A stretch of DNA of 5,597 nucleotides, taken from assembly GCA_007134405.1 (NCBI GenBank), contig SLKW01000174.1, forward strand, positions 1 through 5,597. Direction: 5' to 3'. The position numbers were made by a program, and so were the translations under genes. The stretch is from Paracoccaceae bacterium. GTDB lineage: Bacteria > Pseudomonadota > Alphaproteobacteria > Rhodobacterales > Rhodobacteraceae. The notes below the pieces were generated by a model. The model did no database searches and was not told where the DNA came from. It saw only the letters and a list, made by a program, of their open reading frames with translations. Shown one piece after another: positions 1 to 5,597 of this stretch (position 1 is the stretch's first letter; each line of letters begins with the position of its first letter).

Positions 1-21
1 CCGCGCCCCCGCGGGGCGCGG
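1..21. other. Perfect G+C-only inverted repeat (hairpin) at the left edge
   Basis: Bases 1-9 (CCGCGCCCC) are the exact reverse complement of bases 13-21 (GGGGCGCGG), leaving a 3-base loop. The stem is nine G-C pairs. There is no T run on either side, so it does not fit a standard intrinsic terminator. It may belong to a neighbouring gene beyond the window. The rest of 22-64 shows no gene or other signal that I can support. Confidence 0.35.
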
Positions 22-64
22 CGCGGCCTACTGCCGCCGTCGTTGCATCCCGAGCTTGTCAGCG

Positions 65-81
65 GGGCCCTGTACGGGCCC
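65..81. other. GGGCCC hairpin downstream of thrS, possible transcript end
   Basis: GGGCCC at 65-70 and again at 76-81 (a self-complementary hexamer) can fold around the 5-base loop TGTAC into a 6-bp G-C stem. It lies about 95 bases beyond the thrS stop codon, just past the 11-bp repeat array and touching its head sequence. It could end or protect the thrS transcript, but no U run follows in the thrS direction, so intrinsic termination is doubtful. It is absent from the second repeat copy at the right end, so it is probably not part of the repeat element itself. Confidence 0.3.
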
Positions 82-177
82 GAACCGCATCGCGCGCTTC
101 TGCCACCCGTTTGCCACCCACTTGCCACCCGCCTGCCACCCGCCTGCCATACGCCTGCCATACGTCTGCCAGCGGCT
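79..177 (+). repeat. 11-bp tandem repeat array (7 units) with 22-bp head, copy A
   Basis: A 22-bp head (79-100, starting CCCGAACCGCAT) is followed by seven exact-length 11-base units starting at 101, 112, 123, 134, 145, 156 and 167. Units 1-4 are TGCCACCC plus a variable 3-base tail. Units 5 and 6 are TGCCATACGCC and TGCCATACGTC. Unit 7 (TGCCAGCGGCT) is degenerate, and its final T is the first base of the thrS stop triplet on this strand, so the array ends exactly at the gene. Read in the thrS direction, it puts a GGG run plus a GG run in each of the four best units. The same head and units occur in opposite orientation at 5453-5518. No protein is supported here: the reading frames through it are simply period-11 repeats. 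Confidence 0.9.
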
Positions 178-2165
178 CAGTCGGCCGCCTCACGCAAGTC
201 CGGCGGCAGCGCCTCGTGGGCCAGTTGCGCCGCCACGGCATCGAGCGGCAGCGTCTCGGTCCGCGTCGCGCCGAGCCGGCGCAGGCTCACCGTGCGCTCG
301 GCCACCTCGCGGGCGCCGATGGCAAGGATCGCCGGGACCTTGCCCAGCGAATGCTCGCGGACCTTGTAGTTGATCTTCTCGTTCCGGATGTCAGCTTCGG
401 CGCGCAACCCCTTGGACTTTAATAGCGACACGACCTCTGCCACATAGTCGTCGGCCTCCGACACGATTGAGGCGACGACGACCTGACGCGGTGCCAGCCA
501 GAACGGCAGACGCCCGGCGTAATGCTCGATCAGAAGCCCGATGAACCGCTCGAACGTGCCGAAGACCGCGCGATGCAGCATCACCGGCCGATGCTTCGCC
601 CCATCCATCCCCACATATGTTGCGTCCAGCCGCTCGGGAAGCACATAGTCCAGCTGGAACGTCCCCGCCTGCCAGGTCCGCCCGATGGCGTCGGTCAGGT
701 GAAACTCCAGCTTCGGCCCGTAGAACGCCCCCTCGCCCTCGGCGATCTCGAAGACCAGCCCGGCCTGGCCGAGCGCCTCGGCCAACGCGGTCTCGGCGCG
801 GTCCCAGGTCGCGTCGGACCCGGCGCGCGTCTCGGGCCGCGTGGCGAGCTTGTAGGCGATGTCGGTCATCCCCATATGCGAATAGACGCGGTTGAAAAGT
901 GCAAGGAAACGAGATGTTTCCGCGGCGATCTGATCTTCGCGGCAGAAGATGTGCGCGTCGTCCTGGGTCATCTGTCGCACGCGCATCAGGCCGTGCAGCG
1001 CGCCATGCGCCTCGTTGCGGTGGCAGCAGCCGAATTCGGCCATCCTGAGCGGCAGATCGCGGTAGGACTTGGTGCCCTGCTTGAAGATCTGCACATGCGC
1101 CGGGCAGTTCATCGGCTTCAGCGCCATGAGGTCCGACTTGCCCGAGAGCACCGGATCGGCCTCCTCGTCTGCGGTCTCGGGCACCTCGTCGGGCACCACG
1201 AACATGTTCTCGCGGAACTTGCCCCAATGGCCGGATTGCCGCCACAGATCGGCATCGAGCAGTTGCGGCGTCTTCACCTCGACATAGCCGTCGGCATCCA
1301 GCTGGCGGCGGATATAGGCCTCGAGGATCCGCCAGACGGTGAAGCCGTTGGCGTGCCAGAAGACCGAGCCCACCGCCTCGGGCTGGAAATGGAAAAGGCC
1401 CATCTCGCGCCCCAGCTTGCGGTGGTCGCGCTTGGCCGCTTCCTCCAGCATCGTCAGATGTGCCTTGAGCGCGTCGCGGTTCTTGAACGCCACGCCATAG
1501 ATGCGCTGCAGCATCGGGCGGCTGGAATCGCCGCGCCAGTAGGCGCCCGCGACCGACATCAGCTTGAACGCATCCGCCGGAACCTGGCCGGTATGCTGCA
1601 GGTGCGGGCCGCGGCAGAGGTCCTGCCAGTGCCCGTGCCAGTACATGCGGATGGGCTGGTCCTCGGGGATGGCCTCGACCAGTTCCACCTTGAAGTTTTC
1701 GCCCGTCGCCCGGTAATGCGCCAGCGCCCGCGCGCGGTCCCAGACCTCGGTCCTGACCGGGTCGCGCGACGCGATGATCGCCTTCATCTTCTTCTCGATC
1801 GCGCCCAGATCCTCGGGGGTGAAGGGGTCGGAGCGGTCGAAATCGTAGTACCAGCCATGCTGGATCACCGGGCCGATGGTGACCTTCACGTCTGGCCAGA
1901 TTTCCTGCACCGCGCGGGCCATGATGTGCGCGAGGTCGTGTCGTATCAGCTCCAGCGCCGGGCCGTCGTCGGCCATCGTGTGCAGCGTGATCGCGGCATC
2001 GCTCTCGATCGGCCATTGCAGATCCCAGTGCGCGCCGTCCACCGTCGCGGAAATCGCCTTCTTGGCCAGCGAGGTCGAGATCTCGCCCGCGACCTCGGCC
2101 GGCGTCACGCCGGTGGGATACTTGCGGATATTGCCATCGGGGAAGGTCAGGGAAATGGTGGCCAT
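177..2165 (-). CDS. thrS: Threonyl-tRNA synthetase
   Basis: A 662-residue class II aminoacyl-tRNA synthetase that charges tRNA-Thr with threonine in the cytoplasm. Domains in order: TGS (about 1-64); the second additional (editing) domain (about 65-225) with HDLAH at 76-80 and CRGPH at 184-188; the catalytic core (about 255-555); and the anticodon-binding domain (about 560-650). Motif 2 is seen around CHRNE 381-385, and motif 3 at [11 protein letters not shown] 531-541 with Arg540. The three zinc/substrate ligands of the family are present as Cys354 (MNCPAH), His405 (DDAHIFC) and His531. Compared with the E. coli enzyme there is an extra acidic stretch at about 326-345 before the Cys ligand, probably lineage-specific. 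The second His of the editing HxxxH motif is Arg84. The start is supported by GAGGAG (2172-2177 on the plus strand), 6 bases upstream of ATG. The gene is complete and divergent from the transporter gene. Confidence 0.98.
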   Translation of the reverse strand: MATISLTFPDGNIRKYPTGVTPAEVAGEISTSLAKKAISATVDGAHWDLQWPIESDAAITLHTMADDGPALELIRHDLAHIMARAVQEIWPDVKVTIGPVIQHGWYYDFDRSDPFTPEDLGAIEKKMKAIIASRDPVRTEVWDRARALAHYRATGENFKVELVEAIPEDQPIRMYWHGHWQDLCRGPHLQHTGQVPADAFKLMSVAGAYWRGDSSRPMLQRIYGVAFKNRDALKAHLTMLEEAAKRDHRKLGREMGLFHFQPEAVGSVFWHANGFTVWRILEAYIRRQLDADGYVEVKTPQLLDADLWRQSGHWGKFRENMFVVPDEVPETADEEADPVLSGKSDLMALKPMNCPAHVQIFKQGTKSYRDLPLRMAEFGCCHRNEAHGALHGLMRVRQMTQDDAHIFCREDQIAAETSRFLALFNRVYSHMGMTDIAYKLATRPETRAGSDATWDRAETALAEALGQAGLVFEIAEGEGAFYGPKLEFHLTDAIGRTWQAGTFQLDYVLPERLDATYVGMDGAKHRPVMLHRAVFGTFERFIGLLIEHYAGRLPFWLAPRQVVVASIVSEADDYVAEVVSLLKSKGLRAEADIRNEKINYKVREHSLGKVPAILAIGAREVAERTVSLRRLGATRTETLPLDAVAAQLAHEALPPDLREAAD

Positions 2166-2225
2166 CGGCCTCTCCTCGTCGTTTCGGCGCCCACGGAACG
2201 CCCGGTTGCGGGTATGTCGGCGCGC

Positions 2226-2254
2226 TTCATGCGCGGGCGCGGGGGCCGAGTCAA
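2226..2254 (-). promoter_or_regulatory. Candidate thrS promoter
   Basis: On the minus strand, TTGACT (plus-strand 2249-2254) matches five of six bases of the sigma-70 -35 consensus. It is followed after exactly 17 bases by CATGAA (2226-2231), a weak -10 with three of six matches. This would give a leader of roughly 50 bases before the thrS ATG, containing the GAGGAG ribosome site. I see no riboswitch, T-box or leader peptide in that short leader. The -35 is good and the -10 poor, so this stays a candidate. Confidence 0.38.
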
Positions 2255-2266
2255 GCCGGGCGGGCT

Positions 2267-2294
2267 TTGAAACCGCGCGGCTTCGTCCTAGGCT
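2267..2294 (+). promoter_or_regulatory. Candidate promoter of the transporter-hydrolase operon
   Basis: TTGAAA (2267-2272) and TAGGCT (2289-2294) are separated by 16 bases. The -35 matches five of six consensus bases, and the -10 keeps the key T, A and final T. Transcription would start near 2301, about 26 bases before the ATG at 2327, leaving room for the GGAG ribosome site at 2314-2317. The -35 lies only 12 bases from the candidate -35 of thrS, so the two promoters would be back to back. Confidence 0.45.
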
Positions 2295-2326
2295 CCACCT
2301 GATCTGCCAGACCGGAGCGCCCGCCG

Positions 2327-3595
2327 ATGCCCGACACCCCGCCCGCTGAGGGAGTCTTTCGCCGCCTCACCGGTGCTGCGCCCCAGGACGAGGCGGAGCC
2401 GCCCAATTTCCTGCGCCATGTCGTTGCGCTCGGCCTCACCAAGTCGGGCGACGGGCTGGCGGATGCGAAGCTGGTGCTGAGCTGGCTGATGGCGACGCTC
2501 GGCGCACCCGGCGCGCTGGTCGGGCTCCTGGTTCCGGTGCGCGAGGCGGGCTCGCTTCTGCCGCAGATGCTGGCCGCGCCGCGTATCCGGCAATTGACCC
2601 GGCGCAAATGGGTCTGGGCCGCGGCGGCGGCCGTGCAGGGGGTGGCGCTGCTGGCGATGGCGGCGGCGGGGGCGACGCTGACGGGCACGGTGGCGGGTCT
2701 CGCGATCCTGGCGGCGCTTCTGGTGCTGGCGCTCGCCCGTTCGCTCGCATCGGTCAGCTACAAGGACATCCTGGGCCGCACGGTCGAAAAGGGGCGGCGC
2801 GGGACGGCAACCGGCCTCGCCGGTTCGCTCGCCTCGGCGGCGGTGCTTGTCTTTGCGCTTCTCCTGATTGCCGGCTGGATCGACCGCTTCGCGCTGGTCA
2901 TCGGTGCGCTGGTCGTCGCCGGCGGCGCGTTCCTGGCCGCCGCCGCGGTCTTCGCGGGCCTTGAGGAGGAGCGCGATGACCCCGACACCCCCGACACCAG
3001 CCTGCGCGCCATGCTGGGCATGTTCGCCCATCTGCGCGAGGATGCGCAGCTCTCGCGCTTCATTATGGCGCGTGGGCTTCTGACGGCGACGGCGCTGGCG
3101 CCGCCCTATCTGGTGCTGCTGGCCTCGGGCGCAGCCGAGGCGGCGCTCGACAGCTTGGGCGCGATGCTGCTCGCCTCGGCGCTCGCCGCGCTTGTCTCGG
3201 GCTATGTCTGGGGGCGGCTTTCCGACCGGTCCTCAAGGCTGGTGCTGGTCTTCACCGGCATCGCCGGGGCCTTCGGCATGGTGATGGCGGTCGCCTTGGG
3301 CGCGGCCGGGATGGCCTGGGCGCTGCCCGGCGCGCTTTTTGCGCTGATGCTGGCGCATCAGGGGGTGCGGGTGGGGCGCTCGACGCATCTTGTGGACATG
3401 GCGCCCGAGGGCAGGCGGCCGGCCTATACGGCGCTCTCGAACACGATCATCGGCGTAGCGCTTCTGGGCACCGGCATCTTCGGCGCGCTCGCCTCGCTTG
3501 CCGGGGCCGGGGTGACGCTGCTGGTCTTCGCTGCTATGGCACTCGCCGGGGCCTGGGTGGCCTGGGGACTGGACGAGACCGGAGAGAAGACGTGA
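2327..3595 (+). CDS. MFS-type multi-spanning membrane transporter, substrate unknown
   Basis: A 422-residue hydrophobic protein with about 11-12 predicted membrane segments in two halves. Approximate spans are 45-69, 94-115, 119-142, 166-185, 188-211, then 246-267, 272-293, 303-325, 327-345, 370-390 and 392-414. A charged loop rich in Asp/Pro (about 212-242) lies between the halves, as usual in the major facilitator superfamily. [14 protein letters not shown] (291-304) resembles the MFS loop motif GxLaDRxGrR in the second half. The first 28 residues are soluble and there is no cleavable signal peptide. I cannot name the substrate. The start is chosen because GGAG (2314-2317) lies 9 bases upstream. 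Its stop overlaps the start of the hydrolase gene, so the two are probably made together. Function could be efflux or uptake; the inner membrane location is secure, the role is not. Confidence 0.85.
   Translation: MPDTPPAEGVFRRLTGAAPQDEAEPPNFLRHVVALGLTKSGDGLADAKLVLSWLMATLGAPGALVGLLVPVREAGSLLPQMLAAPRIRQLTRRKWVWAAAAAVQGVALLAMAAAGATLTGTVAGLAILAALLVLALARSLASVSYKDILGRTVEKGRRGTATGLAGSLASAAVLVFALLLIAGWIDRFALVIGALVVAGGAFLAAAAVFAGLEEERDDPDTPDTSLRAMLGMFAHLREDAQLSRFIMARGLLTATALAPPYLVLLASGAAEAALDSLGAMLLASALAALVSGYVWGRLSDRSSRLVLVFTGIAGAFGMVMAVALGAAGMAWALPGALFALMLAHQGVRVGRSTHLVDMAPEGRRPAYTALSNTIIGVALLGTGIFGALASLAGAGVTLLVFAAMALAGAWVAWGLDETGEKT
3581..3595 (+). promoter_or_regulatory. Ribosome site and GTGA stop/start overlap
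   Basis: GGAGAG at 3581-3586, inside the last codons of the transporter gene, precedes a GTG start at 3592 by a normal spacing (7 bases after GGAG). The transporter stop TGA is at 3593-3595, so GTGA serves as both start and stop. This decides the GTG start for the hydrolase and suggests translational coupling. Confidence 0.8.
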
Positions 3596-4338
3596 GAGAA
3601 CCGCAGTTTCTGGACACGCCGCAGGGACGGCGCATCGCCTATCACCGGACCGAAGGGGCGGAGCCGGGCGTCGTCTTCCTCGGGGGGTTTCGGTCGGACA
3701 TGACCGGGACCAAGGCGGTCTATCTGGAGGATTGGGCCAGGGCGCGCGGGCGCGCCTTTCTGCGGCTCGACTATTCGGGTCATGGTCAAAGCTCCGGCGA
3801 CTTCCTCGAAGGCTCCATCGGCGACTGGACGGAAGATGCGATCGCCGCGATCGACGCGCTGACCGGCGGGCCGCAGGTGCTGGTCGGGTCCTCCATGGGC
3901 GGCTGGATCGCGCTCAGGGTGGGGCGGGCCCTGCCCGAGCGGGTGGCCGGGCTGGTGGGCATCGCCGCCGCTCCGGATTTCACCGAAGACGGGATGTGGG
4001 CCGAGTTCACCGAGGACCAGCGGCGTGAACTGTCCGAAACCGGACAGGTGGCGCTGCCCTCGGACTATTCCGACGAGCCCTACATCATCACCCGCAGGCT
4101 GATCGAGGACGGGCGCGAGCATCTGGTCTTGCGCCAGCCGCTGAAGCTGCCGTTTCCCGTGCGCCTGCTCCAGGGGTCGGCCGATACCGATGTTCCGGTG
4201 GCGGTGGCGCTGCGGCTTTTCGCCCATGCCGAGAGCCCCGATCTGCGTCTGACGCTGGTCAAGGACGCCGATCATCGGTTTTCGGACGAGCCCTGCCTGG
4301 CTCTCATCACCCGAACGCTGGAAGACCTGGGTCTCTGA
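3592..4338 (+). CDS. Alpha/beta hydrolase, ABHD10-like (acyl-thioesterase/carboxylesterase type)
   Basis: A 248-residue cytoplasmic serine hydrolase with no signal peptide. The oxyanion-side segment GGFRSDMTGTKA (31-42), the stretch LDYSGHGQSSG (59-69) and the nucleophile elbow VGSSMGGW (98-105, Ser101) closely follow mitochondrial ABHD10, which has a similar DxNGTKA segment and GSSLGGW elbow. The likely acid is Asp198 (QGSADTDVP) and the base His228 (DADHRFS), so the catalytic triad is complete. Human ABHD10 removes fatty acyl groups from protein cysteines and hydrolyses acyl-glucuronides; for the bacterial relative the natural substrate is inferred only as an ester or thioester. It starts at GTG, overlaps the transporter stop by 4 bp, and is probably co-translated with it. 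It ends 45 bp from the convergent metA. Confidence 0.88.
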   Translation: MREPQFLDTPQGRRIAYHRTEGAEPGVVFLGGFRSDMTGTKAVYLEDWARARGRAFLRLDYSGHGQSSGDFLEGSIGDWTEDAIAAIDALTGGPQVLVGSSMGGWIALRVGRALPERVAGLVGIAAAPDFTEDGMWAEFTEDQRRELSETGQVALPSDYSDEPYIITRRLIEDGREHLVLRQPLKLPFPVRLLQGSADTDVPVAVALRLFAHAESPDLRLTLVKDADHRFSDEPCLALITRTLEDLGL

Positions 4339-4370
4339 CGACGCGCGTCTCGGCCCTGACTTCGGCGTCG
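4339..4370. other. Weak inverted repeat in the convergent gap
   Basis: The 45-bp gap between the hydrolase and metA stop codons contains CGACGC (4339-4344) and its reverse complement GCGTCG (4365-4370), giving a possible 6-bp stem with a 20-base loop. Position between converging genes fits a shared terminator, but the loop is long and there is no T run on either strand. Confidence 0.2.
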
Positions 4371-4383
4371 GAGGAGGGTCGGA

Positions 4384-5313
4384 TCACGCGGTCTCGGCCG
4401 TGCCGATCCGGTCCTGGTCGAAGGGGGTCGTCTGGTAGATCTCGTTGATCCAGTTGCCGTAGAGCAGGTGCGCGTGACTGCGCCAGCGGTTGGTGGGCGC
4501 GCGCGTCGGGTCGTCGCCGGGATAGTAGTTGACCGGCACCTCGATCGGCGTGCCGGCGGCGACATCCCGGTCGTACTCTTCCTTCAGCGTGGTCGAATCG
4601 TACTCCAAGTGATTGAAAATATATAGGGCGCGATGCGCCGCATCCTCGACCAGGCAGGGGCCGACCTCGCTTGAACCCAGCAGCGTCACAAGGTCCGGGA
4701 CGGCGTCGATCTCTGCCTGCCGCATCTCGGTCCAGCGCGAGACGGGGATCAGGACGTCGTCGGAAAACCCGCGCAGGTAGGGCGAAGCCGGTTGCAGGTT
4801 CTGGTGGCGGAAGCAGCCGAAGGCCTTCTTTTCCAGCATGTGCTTCTGCACGCCGTGGAAATGGTGGATCATCGCCATGCCGCCCCAGCAGACGCCGAAG
4901 GTGGAATGGACATGGGTCTGCGTCCAGTTGAAAACCTCGCGCAACTCGTCCCAGTAGGTGACCTCCTCGAAGGGCAGGTGCTCGATCGGGGCGCCGGTGA
5001 TGATCAGGCCGTCGAATTTCTCGTGCCGGACCTGGCGGAAGGGGCGGTAGAATTCGGCCATGTGTTCGGCCGCGGTGTTGCGGGTGCGGTGCGCGGACAT
5101 GCGGATCAGTCGGAAGTCGATCTGCAGGGGGGTGGCGCCGATCAGTCGGGCGAACTGGTTTTCGGTCTGGATCTTCTTCGGCATCAGGTTGAGAAGCCCG
5201 ATCTTCAGCGGACGGATGTCCTGCCGCGCGGCGCGGGTGTCGGACATGACGGACACCCCCTCGCGGGCGAGCACGTCGTAAGCGGGCAGGTTGGCGGGCA
5301 AAGTGATCGGCAT
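4384..5313 (-). CDS. metA: Homoserine O-acetyltransferase (MetA family)
   Basis: A 309-residue protein, the same length as E. coli MetA, that activates homoserine by O-acylation in the first committed step of methionine synthesis in the cytoplasm. With the start at 5313, residue numbers match the family exactly: Lys46, catalytic Cys142 (FGVCWGG), His235 and Glu237 (NHLEYD), and Arg249. Residue 111 is Glu (GAPIE). In studied members, Glu111 goes with acetyl-CoA use and Gly111 (E. coli, GAPLG) with succinyl-CoA, so I call it an acetyltransferase; annotation pipelines may label it succinyltransferase. Acetylhomoserine would feed a MetY/MetZ-type sulfhydrylase elsewhere. Start choice: MPITLP matches the family N-terminus, and AAGGG (plus-strand 5321-5325) sits 7 bases upstream. 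The open frame extends to an ATG at 5475, but those 54 residues are low-complexity Pro/Ala/Gly and overlap the promoter and repeat. Confidence 0.96.
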   Translation of the reverse strand: MPITLPANLPAYDVLAREGVSVMSDTRAARQDIRPLKIGLLNLMPKKIQTENQFARLIGATPLQIDFRLIRMSAHRTRNTAAEHMAEFYRPFRQVRHEKFDGLIITGAPIEHLPFEEVTYWDELREVFNWTQTHVHSTFGVCWGGMAMIHHFHGVQKHMLEKKAFGCFRHQNLQPASPYLRGFSDDVLIPVSRWTEMRQAEIDAVPDLVTLLGSSEVGPCLVEDAAHRALYIFNHLEYDSTTLKEEYDRDVAAGTPIEVPVNYYPGDDPTRAPTNRWRSHAHLLYGNWINEIYQTTPFDQDRIGTAETA

Positions 5314-5335
5314 GGCGGTTCCCTTCGGCCGGGCA

Positions 5336-5364
5336 GATGTACGCGGCGCGAGCGATGCCTTCAA
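5336..5364 (-). promoter_or_regulatory. Candidate metA promoter
   Basis: On the minus strand, TTGAAG (plus-strand 5359-5364) and TACATC (5336-5341) are separated by exactly 17 bases. The -35 matches four of six and the -10 three of six consensus bases. Transcription would begin near 5329, about 16 bases before the ATG at 5313, just enough for the AAGGG ribosome site. Such a short leader leaves no room for a SAM riboswitch, which many alphaproteobacteria carry before metA, so control would have to act on initiation. Confidence 0.42.
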
Positions 5365-5372
5365 GCTTCGCG
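5347..5372 (-). promoter_or_regulatory. Inverted repeat overlapping the metA -35, possible operator
   Basis: On the minus strand, CGCGAAGC and GCTCGCG are complementary over seven pairs with one bulged A, around an 11-base centre that contains the candidate -35 (TTGAAG). If the promoter call is right, this lies upstream of the transcript, so it is more likely a DNA-binding site for a repressor of methionine genes than an RNA hairpin. No regulator is identifiable in the window. The 5373-5452 stretch beyond it shows nothing I can support. Confidence 0.28.
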
Positions 5373-5452
5373 GGACGGAACAGGAGGCGGTTTCGGGTGG
5401 CGCCGGGCCGCCGTCGGGGGGTCCGGTCGCGGCGCCGGCAGGGGTGGCCGAA

Positions 5453-5518
5453 CCAGTATGGTAGGCGTGTGGCAAACGGGTGGCAAGCGGGTGGCAGAGG
5501 CGCGCGCTGCGGTTCGGG
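5453..5518 (-). repeat. 11-bp tandem repeat array (about 4 units) with 22-bp head, copy B
   Basis: Read on the minus strand, a 22-bp head (5497-5518, CCCGAACCGCAG...) is followed by TGCCACCCGCT, TGCCACCCGTT, TGCCACACGCC and a degenerate TACCATACTGG. The head matches copy A at 20 of 22 positions, and head plus first three units match at 49 of 55 by hand alignment. As in copy A, the units drift from CACCC to CATAC away from the head. CCGAACC at 5448-5454 and GGTTCGG at 5511-5517 form 7-bp inverted repeats around the array. It lies upstream of the metA promoter, in opposite orientation to copy A. Confidence 0.88.
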
Positions 5519-5560
5519 GTCGTTAACCGAAAGGTGGCGCGCCGGGGCCGGCGTCTGGGC

Positions 5561-5592
5561 GGGCCGAGGCGGTGGGCCGAGGCGGTGGGCCG
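5561..5592 (+). repeat. 13-bp direct tandem repeat, about 2.5 units
   Basis: GGGCCGAGGCGGT occurs at 5561-5573 and again without a change at 5574-5586, followed by a partial GGGCCG (5587-5592). It reaches the right edge, so its full extent is unknown. No coding function is evident in 5519-5597. Confidence 0.75.
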
Positions 5593-5597
5593 TGCCA

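Noticed and set aside
1..21. Intrinsic terminator at the left edge
   Set aside because: The stem is strong but neither strand has a T run after it, and the gene it might serve is outside the window.
79..177. Left array as a CRISPR array
   Set aside because: Units are 11 bases and directly adjacent with no spacers; no cas gene is present.
43..422. Overlapping short open frames reading through the left 11-bp array (Cys-His-Pro-rich peptides)
   Set aside because: All three frames stay open because the 11-base repeat contains no stops; they run antisense into thrS and lack a ribosome site. They reflect the repeat, not a protein.
522..2270. Long plus-strand open frame (582 codons) opposite thrS
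   Set aside because: It is the antisense shadow of thrS. High G+C third positions keep the opposite strand open; its product has no recognisable domain and thrS on the other strand is certain.
3424..4275. Minus-strand open frame of 283 codons opposite the transporter/hydrolase junction
   Set aside because: Shadow frame; the plus-strand hydrolase has an intact catalytic triad and a coupled start, and the minus-strand product shows no domain.
5314..5400. SAM-II riboswitch before metA
   Set aside because: The position is right, but I cannot find the conserved 3' pseudoknot segment (GCUAAA-like) before the ribosome site, and the best promoter candidate gives a leader that is too short.
4792..5526. 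Plus-strand open frame opposite metA and running into the repeat
   Set aside because: Antisense shadow of metA; no family resemblance, and the end is built from the 11-bp repeat.

Overview
The window looks like ordinary chromosomal DNA from a high-G+C alphaproteobacterium, most likely Rhodobacterales. This rests on protein style (ThrRS with an acidic insert in the catalytic domain, the 309-residue MetA form), the strong G/C bias at third codon positions, and promoter-like TTGA(C/A)-type hexamers. The assignment comes from recall of families, not from a search.

Layout: four complete genes fill almost all of it. thrS (threonyl-tRNA synthetase) is on the minus strand at 177-2165. A 161-bp gap (2166-2326) holds what look like back-to-back promoters. 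Facing right are an MFS-type membrane transporter (2327-3595) and an ABHD10-like serine hydrolase (3592-4338), which overlap by 4 bp (GTGA) and are probably translationally coupled. A 45-bp convergent gap separates them from metA on the minus strand (4384-5313), whose product carries the residues expected of a homoserine O-acetyltransferase. The true metA start is at 5313; the open frame continues 54 codons upstream, but those codons are not MetA-like.

The two non-coding ends (1-176 and 5314-5597) are the most unusual part. Each carries an array of an 11-bp unit (TGCCACCCGCC-like), preceded by the same 22-bp head sequence. The copies point in opposite directions about 5.3 kb apart and differ in unit number (7 versus about 4). 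This looks like a dispersed intergenic repeat family with variable copy number. One array abuts the thrS stop codon and the other lies upstream of the metA promoter.

How the genes relate: thrS and metA are housekeeping genes for translation and methionine synthesis. The transporter-hydrolase pair forms a small operon of unknown substrate. I see no CRISPR array, tRNA, rRNA, transposase, phage gene or defence system, and nothing that amounts to a new multi-gene system. The repeat element is the feature most worth following up.
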